DNA of 64,000 nt from Verpa conica (lineage: Eukaryota; Ascomycota; Pezizomycetes; Pezizales; Morchellaceae). The DNA is taken from contig JAUFSD010000022.1 in assembly GCA_033030425.1 (NCBI GenBank), forward strand, positions 682,001-746,000, in the 5' to 3' direction. The position numbers and the translations under genes were made by a program. Positions 12,844 to 23,267 of the stretch are shown here, piece by piece. How positions within the stretch are numbered: position 1 is the stretch's first letter; each line of letters starts with the position of its first letter. Under the pieces are notes generated by a model. It did not search any database, had not been told where the DNA came from, and saw only the letters and a program-made list of their open reading frames with translations.

Positions 12844-13567
12844 TTTCGGGGAAAAAAAGAGGATGTTGAGGTTGATGGGTAGTTGAGTATTATACGGGAG
12901 CAATGGTGGCCCTATGTTTCCTAAAGTTTACCTCTTGGCGTGTCAGTGTATGTACTGGTTAGTCATCACATGCGGATTCCGGTTGTCACAGTATTAACTC
13001 TGGTAAGAATTCCTGGTGAGTAGATCCCTGAAGTTCCCTATTACGTTTCGAAATACCAAAGATTTATAAAGACACTCAGGGCCGAAAATTTCTTTGACGA
13101 GAAGATCAAGCTATTTACAAACACACGCAAGCCACTTTTCGCTTTTAAATTCTTTTGGCCCCGTTTGTACCTGACTCCAACCCAAGGTATATACGATACA
13201 GCACCCCACCCATTTCCCCAAGAGATAATATACAACAGTACAGTAGCAAGTCAGCGAGGGGGTTCAAAAAAGTCATGAAAAACACCCACAAAGGTAAATC
13301 AAAATACCAAGTCAAGGAGGCACTTTGCCAATGCTCCTATCTGAAAAAAAAGAGTTCCAATCGGAATAAGCCGAGAAGAAAAACAACTCCATGATCCCTA
13401 ACCCAGGCTTTAAAAAACAAAAAACAAAAATAGAAGAAAAGGAAGGTCTCAAGGAGTTAAAACGAGATAAAATAAAAGATTGAAGACCAACAAAACCCAC
13501 CCCCTACAAAAAAAAATGAATAAAAGAGAACATGGTATTAGGCTTCAACGAAAAAGCTAGAAACATA
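12844..13567. other. Spacer between PRP31 and the PHD-finger gene
   Basis: This should hold the PRP31 promoter and the 3' UTR of the PHD-finger gene. The 13.25-13.55 kb part is A-rich on the plus strand. No gene is supported. Confidence 0.6.
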
Positions 13568-16126
13568 CTACCGTACAGTCCAGGAATTACCTGCCCTATG
13601 CTCTTTCGGCCCTGTAGGCACTCTAGGTGAGTCTATCATCTTGTGTGAGGCTATTTCGGAGGGTACGAGTGGCACAGCTTGCATTAATTCAGGAGAGGAA
13701 TCAACCAACTTTCGTGACTCTTCAGAAGGGCTCGAATCTGGAGGCGTTTTCTCAGAACCCATTGAAACTAGGGCTCCCTCATTTTCATACCTCATTCCTG
13801 CTTTTTCCTCAACCTTATCAACAATTTCAATCTTTTGTTTTCTCTTTCCATAATCCTTCAAGCTCAGTTTTTTTGTTCGAGTCGGACTAGGCTGCGTCAA
13901 ACAGCTATTGAATATAGAATTCGAATTTGCAAGGTTTGGTATAACCGTTAAAGGAGACTGCAGCGGAATAGTACTGAGCATGGGTGTACTTTGCACTGAA
14001 GGAGTGGTAGGTGTTGGTAGCTGTAAATGCAACTCAGAAGCTCGAACTCCGTTAACAGGTTGTTGACCATTGGAAGAACTTCTTGGTGACAGTTCAGCAG
14101 GTGATTTGAGGGAAACTGCAGCACCTTGACCATAGTAGGATCCTGAAGTATCTGAATCCGCAAAGATATCTGCCAGAGCGGGGCCAGCTAATTGTGTAGG
14201 CTTAATAGCATGGATATCAAGTACATTGATAGTTGATATCTGGGCTGCCGATTTGACAGTGTTTGCAGCCGCATATCGAAGAGCTATAGATTCTGTTTCT
14301 GCAGGCTGTTTGATATCGGTTAGTGGAGTGCTCTGAACCGGTGCACTTCCACCACAAGATAGCTTGAGAGTTTTCGAGGTAGGCATACTCTCCGAGCTCT
14401 GTGAGACCATATCATGCTTCCGTTTTCTGTCTTCAGTTGAGACAGCCACCGCTTCTTCTCTATCTCGCAGCAGGCTTTGCATCAGTCTCTTTCTCAGTGG
14501 AAGTCGAGGGGGCCTAGGAGGTGAGGTCTTCGGATCTTGTCGCCACCAAGGTGTCTCGTCTTCAACAGGGTCCGTTTGTACGGCAGCGTTGACATACTGT
14601 GGTTGTGGAGGTTTTGTAATGGTCTTGCTCTGATGCTCTAGATCCCTACCATTACTCTTTTCAGTCGGAGAAACAGATGCTCTCCGACGTGGTCTCCCCG
14701 ACTCAGAGCGAACCGGAGAATTCGAATCTCTTCTACCAACACTTGCATCGGTGACAGTATATTCCCTTGGGGTCGAAGTCGAGCCAGACGTAGTCACAGG
14801 GGGCGAGCACGGTGATCTTTGACTAATAGGAAATTTCTGCTTCCTGCTTGCATCGACTCCTTTCATCCCATCTCTTGTTTCGATCTTCGGACGTGGTAGA
14901 GGAGGACCGCCTGTAGGTAAAGAGATTGTACTGTTTCTTTTCCGGCGTTTAGCGGATTGTGAGAGTTGTTCTTCCTGCTTCTGCTTTTCAATGAGTGATA
15001 ATATATCCTTGAATTTCCGAGCGTCTCGGGTAGTTGTCTCGCTTATTTCTACTGTAGTATCAAGTACGGTCGATGGTGTAAGATCACGACTACGAGGCTT
15101 GCTTCTTGATGAAGGCACTGAAATTGACCTGTTATCATCCTCATCTTCATCATTTGCTGGTCCGGGATTTCGCTCAGGGCTGGGTTCCTTATGAATGATA
15201 GGCATATTCGGCTCCATAGATGGATTCCTTTTAACCCTCCGTCTTCCATTTGAGATAGGAGGCTTGAGGGCGGAGGTGCCACTCTTTGTTTGACAATCGT
15301 TTCCTCCGGAACATGAGCAGTCCCCAATCTTTATAATTAGCTGGTCAGCCCAACAGGCTAGCTTGTTGGGGGTATCGATTCTCACCAAATGAGTAGGCAC
15401 TGGCTTCTCAATGAAGGTCTGAGCAGTGGTGTCCGCGTATTTATTAGAACTAGTGCTAATACCGGTAAAGTCACGCTTATTTTCATAATCCGTGTCACTT
15501 TCCGTGTCGCCGTTCTGTGTTGAGAGGATGATGCTCGGTGAGCCAGGAGAAGTCGTAGTATTATTATTATTATTGAAAATCGCTGCGCCCCCAACGAACT
15601 GTATAGGCGGATTTGAGACACTCTGAGAGGCTCTGTGGCCCCTTTTTCGGCCAGAAAGTTGCTGAGCGTCTTTTGGACTTGGTGGTTTACCCAAACCTTG
15701 CGCCGCCTTTTCCGTGCTCGAGGATGACTTTCCAGGTGCGGTGCCGTTCGAGCCGTTTGAATGTTCCTTTTTTTTGTGTGATGTCGCAGCCGGTCGTTTC
15801 TTTTTGTGACTTCTTTTCGCTTGTTCTTCAGCCCGCCGCTGCCTTTGAATATCTTTCGCCTTTTGTATGTCCAAAAGCCGTGGTGAACATTTTGGGCAAT
15901 AATAACTCGCAGGTAAATTTTCCTTTGTAAGCTGAACACACACAAGATGCTGCCAAGTGTCACACTTGTCGCAACATATGGTGAAGCCATCATCATCGGA
16001 AATTTCGCAAATGCAGTTAATCTCGCCAGAAGGATCCTCGGGGTTTTCGGGGGGGGTGGTCGAAGCTGCGAATAGGGTAGGCTGCGAAGGACCGGAAGGA
16101 GAAGGAATGGTAAGGTTCTCGGTCAT
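13568..16126 (-). CDS. PHD-finger chromatin protein, Set3/Cti6-like, no SET domain visible
   Basis: A single 852-residue open frame. Residues 38-80 form a canonical Cys4-His-Cys3 PHD finger with ligands C38, C40, C52, C55, H60, C63, C77 and C80, and the core GFTICCDKCDTWQH. A lysine/arginine-rich stretch with KKKRPAATSHKKKEH follows. The remainder is long and disordered, rich in Ser, Pro and basic clusters. PHD fingers of this type read histone H3 tails in deacetylase complexes. The finger and the following KAKDIQRQRR segment resemble fungal Set3-type proteins, but I see no SET core (no GxG or RxxNHS-like motif), so a Cti6-like or SET-less role is possible. A late donor-like GGTAATTCC near the stop leaves the extreme C-terminus uncertain. 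Confidence 0.7.
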   Translation of the reverse strand: MTENLTIPSPSGPSQPTLFAASTTPPENPEDPSGEINCICEISDDDGFTICCDKCDTWQHLVCVQLTKENLPASYYCPKCSPRLLDIQKAKDIQRQRRAEEQAKRSHKKKRPAATSHKKKEHSNGSNGTAPGKSSSSTEKAAQGLGKPPSPKDAQQLSGRKRGHRASQSVSNPPIQFVGGAAIFNNNNNTTTSPGSPSIILSTQNGDTESDTDYENKRDFTGISTSSNKYADTTAQTFIEKPVPTHLVRIDTPNKLACWADQLIIKIGDCSCSGGNDCQTKSGTSALKPPISNGRRRVKRNPSMEPNMPIIHKEPSPERNPGPANDEDEDDNRSISVPSSRSKPRSRDLTPSTVLDTTVEISETTTRDARKFKDILSLIEKQKQEEQLSQSAKRRKRNSTISLPTGGPPLPRPKIETRDGMKGVDASRKQKFPISQRSPCSPPVTTSGSTSTPREYTVTDASVGRRDSNSPVRSESGRPRRRASVSPTEKSNGRDLEHQSKTITKPPQPQYVNAAVQTDPVEDETPWWRQDPKTSPPRPPRLPLRKRLMQSLLRDREEAVAVSTEDRKRKHDMVSQSSESMPTSKTLKLSCGGSAPVQSTPLTDIKQPAETESIALRYAAANTVKSAAQISTINVLDIHAIKPTQLAGPALADIFADSDTSGSYYGQGAAVSLKSPAELSPRSSSNGQQPVNGVRASELHLQLPTPTTPSVQSTPMLSTIPLQSPLTVIPNLANSNSIFNSCLTQPSPTRTKKLSLKDYGKRKQKIEIVDKVEEKAGMRYENEGALVSMGSEKTPPDSSPSEESRKLVDSSPELMQAVPLVPSEIASHKMIDSPRVPTGPKEHRAGNSWTVR

Positions 16127-17240
16127 TATCTTTCGTAGAAACAGCCTCTCTGCGGCTTCTTCTTCGAAGGGGGGAATTTTGTCGTCTTCAGCAGTAATCT
16201 AGTATGAGACTCATGTCGTTGAAGGTGGCAGCAGAGAGGAGGAATCGCAAATTCCAGAAGGGGATCAGAGGGTTCACTGCTGACAAAGTCAGCCTTGCCG
16301 TTCTCGAACGAGGATGACAGATTCATCCAGGAAGGGGCTCGTGGCAAAGGGTGGAAAGGGATGTAGGGCCGGAAGGGGGGCGGGAGGGTTACGAGAAAGC
16401 GAGGATGTAGCTGACCTTTCTAAGCAGCGAGCGAGCGAGCGAGTGATGGTAGGATCCGGTAGGGAGAATGGTAACCCCTTTAGCGGTTCTCCTAATCCGT
16501 AGCGAGGGCAGATGGAGGATGACACAGGTGCGACGATGTTTGTGTTTACGAAGGAGAATCGAAGAGAGACGAGACGAGAAGTCGAGGAAGAGGAGGAGGG
16601 GGGGAGCTGGGATAGTGGATTGAAGCAACAACGAGACTCTATTCGTAGAGGGCCCGAGGCTGTTTAAATTTACTATACTCTTGGATGATCGAAGCGCCAG
16701 CACCCGGGTTTGGCAAGGAGAGGATGATGATGGAGGTGATTGCTGTAAAAATCGTTGGCTAGTCTTCTCTTCTCAAAGGGATCGATTGATCTTTCGGATA
16801 GGTTAGATGGAATCGCTGGGAAAAGGAGAAGGGTGCGAATGAATGGGTTGATGGAACAGATGGATAGATGAGAGTTGAATGGGTAGATGGAGTTTGGGGG
16901 GGTATGGGAATGGGAAAGGGAAAGGGTGTGTGCGTGTGTGGAGAACACAGACGGCGACACGACGGGCGAACAAGGAGGGGAGAGAAGCAGCGGCGGCGAC
17001 AGCGGCGAGGAAGAACAGACGAGACAGAGCGAAGCCGTGTAGAGCAAAGCCAGAGGAAGAGAGAAAGCGAGTACCAAGCAGCGAAAGCAGACAGAAGGGG
17101 GAAGGACGGATGGGCAAGCCAGCCTAGGCTGCAATAGGGATAGATTCGATTGGAATCGTTGGGATGGGTGATTGACTGAGAGTGATGGGGTAGCAGTCAG
17201 TGATGGGTGGTGAGCAAAGACTTACCTGTGCTGCAAAATT
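16127..17240 (-). promoter_or_regulatory. Pyrimidine-rich leader/promoter of the PHD-finger gene
   Basis: On the minus strand this region is strongly C+T-rich: the plus strand has GA runs at 16560-16600 and 16880-17100. That is typical of fungal promoters and long 5' leaders. A good donor (CAG|GTAAGT, reading down from about 17228) and several acceptors suggest a 5'-UTR intron, but transcript evidence is absent. Confidence 0.4.
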
Positions 17241-18331
17241 GGAAATAAGCTAGCCGCTTTGGGAAATGTTAGCAGCAGAAAAATGCCCCGTCTTTGCTAT
17301 TTTATGTATGTGTGCATGTACGAATGCGAGAAAGCTCAGATTCCCTTGCCCCCTCCCTCCAACACCAGTGCGTGAGGGGAGGATCTTTGGGTGCAGGGGC
17401 AGCAACATCCTAGGTGACTGGATCGATAGGTGTTTTCATAAGGCCTAGAGAAATGAAGAGGGAGACGACAGCATTAATAAGAAACCTTCGAGACGCCAAA
17501 GTTAGGCAAAATAGGGGATGGATTATGTTGGTGAAAGAAGAAGAGCGACTGACGACGAAGGAACGATGGTGAGGGAGAAAAAAACGGCATCGGGAGGAAC
17601 ATGAGAAAGGGCCACGATCCGGGATGACCAGTCCACGCGCTGTGTCCACACGGTTTCTTATCTCCGGATGGATTCTTTAGCAACGAGGGGGTGAACCAAA
17701 AATAAAAGGAACGGATAAAAAAATAACAAAACTAAACAAGGTTGGAAGGCGGGGGTGCTTCCTTGCTTCGAGTCTTCCACTAGATGAGCTTGCGGCCCAA
17801 GGACTAAAAGACACAAAGCAGGGATATGGTGACTGTGGTCCCGGTACGAAAAGGGCAGCAGCATTGCCTTCTGGTTTGATGGGGCTAATCAAACCAATGA
17901 GCCGTTGGGTGGGTGTCATTTTCACTCTTCTTCCTACTCCGCGCGGCTCACCGGGTTCGCTAAAGTCACTGGAATAATCATGTACGGCCTGCCTCCTGCT
18001 TAAGACAGCACCCAAGCCGTAGTTTACCATCTAAGGCACTGGGTATTTTACGCCTATCGAATTATTGTATGGGTGGCTTAAAACTTTACTCGAAAGACAC
18101 CAGAAAGTGGAAGGTCTCCCCAAGAGCCAACACTTAACATGCACCATGTAGGGCTTATTTATTGCTGCATCTGAATTTTAGACAAGGGTCTTCTTATCTT
18201 CAGAGTTTACCTGAAACTAGCGTTACCTTAGCGACTAACAGGGGAGTTAGATAAAAAGTCTCAGTTGCACCAGATGAACCAAGGATTCTTCTAGAACTAT
18301 TGGTATCACTATTCTACACTCATATGCATTC
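17241..18331. other. Spacer upstream of the PHD gene and downstream of ADI1
   Basis: No supported coding region. The short minus-strand ORFs at 17410-18030 have no recognisable domain. It probably contains the ADI1 3' UTR at its right end. Confidence 0.5.
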
Positions 18332-19057
18332 TCAAGCGGTAGCTAGAGACTGGAGATATGATTTCCTGAAGGTGTTCTCATCCACTTCTGCGTCACGGTT
18401 TAATGGTGTCCACTTGGGCTATTATGTTTGTTAGTATAGTAGTAGTAGTAGTAGCAATAGCAATCCATGCGGCTCCTAGGTAGCATACTTCCTCCTTGAA
18501 CAAACGCATTGCCTTGATATACTAGACCAAAAGTCAGCGCTCCTGGTTCTTCCCACGCGGATATATTAAACATACGTTCTTGCTGTCTGTGGTAAACCTA
18601 TGATAAATCCCCGCTGGTAAGATGATCAAATCTCCCTTCTCTACTTTAATGCGAATCCAGCGGTCATCTTTAGACCTGACGTCGAAAAATCCCTGGCCTT
18701 CTAGGACGTATCGAATCTCTTCGTCCTCGTGCAAATGCTCGTGGAAAAACGTCCTCACCTTTGCCTCGTACACATTACCCATCGCATCTGGTGAGACGGT
18801 AATCTCATCACGGTTCTTATAGTCTCGCCCAGATGCCAGTGAATTCACATCATCAACTGAGTCAAAGTGATATGAGATGATGCCAATTTTCTCCAGCTCA
18901 GCCGTAGAGATAGCCACGCCGGAATCATGGTCCTCTCGCTGGTCTGCCTGGATTTCGAAATATATGTCAGAATGCTTCGGGTTTTCACCATAAAAACATG
19001 AACAGGATAGAGGTAAAATGGACAGACTGTAGTATTATCATATTCGTAGACCTTCAT
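18332..19057 (-). CDS. ADI1: Acireductone dioxygenase (methionine salvage)
   Basis: Four exons: 19057-19028, 18947-18576, 18521-18489 and 18418-18332; 173 aa. The enzyme is a metal-dependent cupin that cleaves acireductone to formate and the 2-keto precursor of methionine. The metal site is visible: [11 protein letters not shown] supplies two His and the Glu, and IYHRFT supplies the third His. Other family marks are MKVYEYDN at the start, [17 protein letters not shown], the 11-codon exon [11 protein letters not shown], and the last exon EPKWTPLNR. All introns keep phase. The first uses the rare donor GTCTGT but has a good CTGAC branch site 80 nt downstream. Reading past the second intron would give a truncated protein, so splicing is required for full length. 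Confidence 0.93.
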
Positions 19058-20089
19058 CCTGATGGTGATATTCTTGAAAGAAATCTGCCTGGTTTCGATA
19101 AGCGCTGGAGAGTTTTGTGGTGAAACGACTAGTAGGTCAGCAGCAGAAATGAGGGGTAGGGCTTTGAAAAACAAAGAGGGGGCCTGCCTGCAGCACGTCA
19201 TCTTAGGCGCCATCACTGAATGTACCACAGCGGGGCTACGTCAGTAGATTAAGCATGCATGCGGCTAGATGCTCATGAGCACCTGGAGGTCGAAACAAAT
19301 TCGCCTATATTGATTCCTACGCACTACGCTTAGTTGCAGGGATTATATTTATTAAGGCTGCTGCTGACACTTGAGAATCAACAACCACTTCTCTCAACCC
19401 TGTATTTTAGATGGGCAATGTGGAAACAGTTTGTTTCCGCATTAAATTTATGTACCCTGCATGACCTCCATGTCTGGCTCCTTCTCGCTGGTTCTCTTCT
19501 TCCCGCCGTGCGCACATAAAGTATGGGTATCGCTACGTAAAACCCCTCTTCCCTTCACAACTACCCCTCACCCTTCATCTGAGGATCTTGCATCAGATTG
19601 CAGCTGTGCGTTTCACTTCGCACAAGTTGCAATCTAGGAGTACTCATACTTGTATACTCTTAGTTTTAAATTCTTTGTCGCAGAAATCAAACGATCTACT
19701 CAGCCACAGTAAATGATTAGGACGTCGATAACCTTGTGTAAAAGTATATGTCAGTGTCCATAAAAACTAGGGCATATGAGAGGAGCTTTCTCTCAATATT
19801 CTTGTTTGTAGGGGATAGTTCAAGCAAATACCTATCCTCTTTATCCGGCTGAGCGCTTTTATAAATGTCACCATCAAATCATAAAAGGATCAGATTTCAT
19901 CCTGGCATGATGGGCCATGGTTGAGCTACCAACACCCTTATTTCCATCGGAATTAACACTAATTCCATCGATAAATACCCCCGATATATAGTATACATAG
20001 CAGGCAGCAGCTATATATCATGACAAATAATGTACTTCGGATCTCTCCTAAAGAGGTTGTTTCCTTAGACCTAGGGTTCATAATGAATA
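19058..20089. other. Spacer upstream of ADI1
   Basis: The ADI1 promoter lies at its left end. An imperfect stem-loop is present at 19595-19635, with arms AGATTGCAGCTGTGCG and CGCACAAGTTGCAATCT. No gene recognised. Confidence 0.6.
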
Positions 20090-20277
20090 TACAGTTGCAC
20101 CTCGCTATAAGAAACGCCAAGAACTCAGCCGATTTCGTTTCTTATAGCAAGTTTTCCAAAGATATCCCTTATAGCAAGGGTAAATTTGGTGTAGAAAAAT
20201 CAGAATTGACCTGGAAAAAGTTTCTTACAGCAAGGTTTTTCTTATAACGAGGTTTCTTATAGCGAGGTGTGACTGTA
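20090..20277. mobile_element. 188-bp pogo/Fot-like MITE with TA target site
   Basis: The ends are inverted: CAGTTGCACCTCGCTATAAG on the left and CTTATAGCGAGGTGTGACTG on the right, flanked by TA on both sides. The CAGT...ACCTCG...TATAAG terminus is characteristic of pogo-group elements. Inside, the word CTTATAGCAAGG or a close variant recurs several times in both orientations, probably as subterminal binding sites. No ORF is present, so it is non-autonomous. Confidence 0.85.
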
Positions 20278-21209
20278 CATATGAGGATAACCACGTAATA
20301 CAAGTATCTCGGGAAAGAGAAGCAGCCACGAAATTTTTTGTTTATACTAGGCACAACAAAGGTTGCGCTTGGGAAAGGGACAGTTGGCGTATTGATTTAT
20401 ATTTTTCTACCACCTTTAATTAACTAGGTATTTGCAGGCTACCTGGTACACAGTGCCGAGTCAGTGATTTACAGCTATGTCCAAACACACCTGCTCTCGG
20501 TACTAGAGGGATATCGAGGCGCCTAAGTATAGTTACAGCGTTCGGCTACGGGCAAAAGGGAAAAAACTCTAAGTAGAGTATACATACCTACTTTACAGTG
20601 CTGACTAGCTATATACTCGCTGCTGTCAAGCGTTTACGGAATAGGGTGACTGGGAGTGCCGTGTCACTGACCGAGATCAAAGGTACAGCACAAATAGACT
20701 ACAGTGATACGTTGAATCTTGCTGAACCGAGGATTAAAAAAAATCCTTATGTTTGACCAATGACAAAAGCTCACAAGCTCACAATGTGAGCTGGTAAGAA
20801 AGGCATGTCGCTCTCCCCGTTACCATAATCAGGAAACATCTGACGAGAACGAGTAGGCTCTGCGCGCATATTTAGTATGCATATGCTCAAGCCAGTAGAT
20901 TTCCCGGGCTGATGACAGAGTTTAGAGAAGATGTTTGCTGCAAAAGCGAGATGGAGTGGCATTGCGGCAAACAGGGGTCCATGGGCACGTCATAGATGCA
21001 TATACTGCCGCTTCGCTCTGCGGGGGTGAGCCGGTACCCTTTGGATATTTGGGTAACTTTGGTATATAAGAACCGCCTTTCCTGTGAGAGTTGCATCTCC
21101 CAGAAGATAGCGGCTAACAAAATATATAAGCACCACATCAGGGCCCCGATAAACCGTACTACAAAAAAGAAGAAAAAGAAAAAGAGCACCCCACTGCCAC
21201 ATAAGAAAG
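20278..21209. other. Spacer upstream of the aldo-keto reductase gene
   Basis: No supported gene. An A-rich tract (21163-21183) lies just before the reductase start and could be part of its promoter. Confidence 0.55.
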
Positions 21210-22440
21210 ATGGAGTACAGACTTCTTGGGCGTACCGGCCTTAAAGTCTCCGTTATTAGTTTGGGGGGTTGGGTCACCTATGGTGGTCATGTCGGTAACG
21301 GTTTGTCTCCGATTGCTATACGAATGTGTACATCTGATAGTGGCACTAATATTAAAGGGTTATAGAGGGGGCTTATTCTTGTATGAAAACCGCTTACGAT
21401 GCTGGTATCAACTTTTTCGACACTGCTGAAAGTTACGCCGGTGGTGATTCTGAACGTGTCATGGGTGAAGTCATCAAAAAGTATAATTGGCGCCGTTGCG
21501 AGCTCGTCATCTCTACAAAGATCTACTGGGGTGGCGCCAATGCCTCAAGTAGCTCAAAGGCTCAAAATAGTGTGGGACTATCACGGAAACACATTATTGA
21601 GGGGTTGAACGCCTCCCTGGAGAGACTACAGCTTGAGTATGTCGACATTGTGTACGCCCACCGACCGGACCGTGATACCCCAATGGAAGAGGTTGTCAGG
21701 GGTTTTAACCATGTTATCGAGAGGGGAAAGGCTTTCTACTGGGGTACTAGCGAGTGGACTGCAGAGGAGATTGCTGACGCGTGGAGGGTCGCGGACAAAC
21801 TGAACCTGATTGGGCCAGTGGTATGTGAATTCTACTACAAATTTCTGCCGGGGAAGCACAAGGGCTAACGGTCAGGTTTCTAAAGGTTGAGCAACCTCAG
21901 TACAACCTCCTCACTCGTGAAAAGGTCGACAAGCAGTTTGCTCCGCTTTACGAGAAGCATGGACTTGGCATTACATGTTTCTCTCCCCTAAAGATCGGTG
22001 TTCTCACTGGAAAATATAATGATTTTAAGATCCCTGAAGGCTCCCGCCTCGCTACTGCCAATGATGCTTTCACATCATCGGTCAGGGCTAAGTTTGATAG
22101 TGACGAGGAGATGAAGAAGAATATTCAAGCTGCAAAGGACTTAAAGGTACGTGTGAATACGATGTTTTTACTCTGCAAAATATATCTTGGCTATGAACAA
22201 AAGCTAATGGTCATCTAGCCCATTGCAGATGAACTCGGGATCACTCAAGGACAGCTTGCTCTTGCTTGGGTTATTAAGAACCCTAGAATTTCCAGCGCTA
22301 TCATTGGTGCTAGCAAGCCTGAACAAATCACCGAGAACATTGAGGCTCTAAAGCACGTCAATAAGCTAACCCCCGAGATCCTTGAGAGGATTGAGGAGGT
22401 TGTTCAGAATAAGCCTGTGGTTGACCCCAGGCGTTTTTAA
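21210..22440 (+). CDS. Aldo-keto reductase, AKR6 / voltage-gated K+ channel beta-subunit-like
   Basis: Four exons: 21210-21294, 21366-21820, 21886-22146 and 22219-22440; 340 aa. It is an NADPH-dependent TIM-barrel oxidoreductase. The start [17 protein letters not shown] is typical of the family. Active-site elements are visible: Asp and Tyr in [12 protein letters not shown], Lys in [10 protein letters not shown] and His in VYAHRPD. The family marks [37 protein letters not shown] and the cofactor-binding [13 protein letters not shown] follow in order. The exon 1/2 junction (donor GTAACG) shortens the usual loop by one or two residues and is the least certain splice. Fungal members are usually general carbonyl reductases; the physiological substrate is unknown. 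Confidence 0.92.
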
Positions 22441-23267
22441 ATTAAGCGCAAGTTTAGCTATTATGCATGTCAAAACTTATGTATATAGTAATTACTATTT
22501 GCTGAACATAGTCTAGCCTGGATAAGTTACATGTGTTTATATGAGTATCAAGGTGTAATCACTAAACGTCACTCGATATTAGTGTTTCGCTATACTCAGG
22601 CGTTTATTAAATACCCGTAGTGAGGAGAGACACAGCACCAAAACTCACCAAAACCCTTTCACAGAAAAACCCCAAAATCATGCACAAAGCCAGGAATAAG
22701 TTATCTATAGTACCCAGAACTACTGTGATAAATCTATATTGTTATTGTGATTGTGTTTGTTGTCTTATCATTTTTTTTTGTTATTACTACCTCCCACACA
22801 CATAATTTTGAGTGTCGCCTGAGGTTACAACCTCCCTACGAGTATTTAATAAACGCCTGAGTATCAATAGTGAAAATAAGATATACTAGCATTCTCAAAA
22901 GTCTTATAGGGGTGGACTATATTTCTTGTGCTTCACTCTTTTCACTCGACCAGCTGGGATATGAATAAAATTACCTTGACCGATTAATTATAATATACGT
23001 AAAGTTACCTTGGTAGTGAGTATGACCTCAGATCACAGAGCCCCTTTCAGGTTAGTATTAGGAGTTGAAGGGTTATTTAGTTTTAGTTGATATCTAGACC
23101 TCCACAAACTAAAAATGCGCATATGGTTACTCATGTTCTTGCTATTATACCTTTTTTCTGGCTACGTCAATTCAAAGGATTGAAGTTTTTTTAGTAAGCA
23201 TAATTGATAAAAGGAATCCTATAATATAGACAAAATCCGCCTAGCCTAATATTACACAAGTAATCCC
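22441..23267. other. Spacer between convergent reductase and CRD1 genes
   Basis: It holds the family A MITE and both 3' UTR regions. Otherwise AT-rich without recognisable content. Confidence 0.6.
22593..22863 (+). mobile_element. TA-target MITE, family A, complete copy
   Basis: Terminal inverted repeats of about 27 bp start TACTCAGGCGTTTATTAAAT and end with its complement, flanked by TA. The 271-bp body has no coding capacity and is the reverse complement of the copy at 4639-4890. It sits 150 bp after the reductase stop and could supply or disrupt its 3' UTR. Confidence 0.88.

Noticed and set aside
15382..15996. 204-codon minus-strand ORF
   Set aside because: Alternative frame inside the PHD-finger gene, whose frame carries the zinc ligands.
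20090..20277. Direct CTTATAGC repeats considered as a CRISPR-like array
   Set aside because: Units are irregularly spaced, occur in both orientations and are bounded by TIRs with TA flanks; this is a MITE in a eukaryotic genome.
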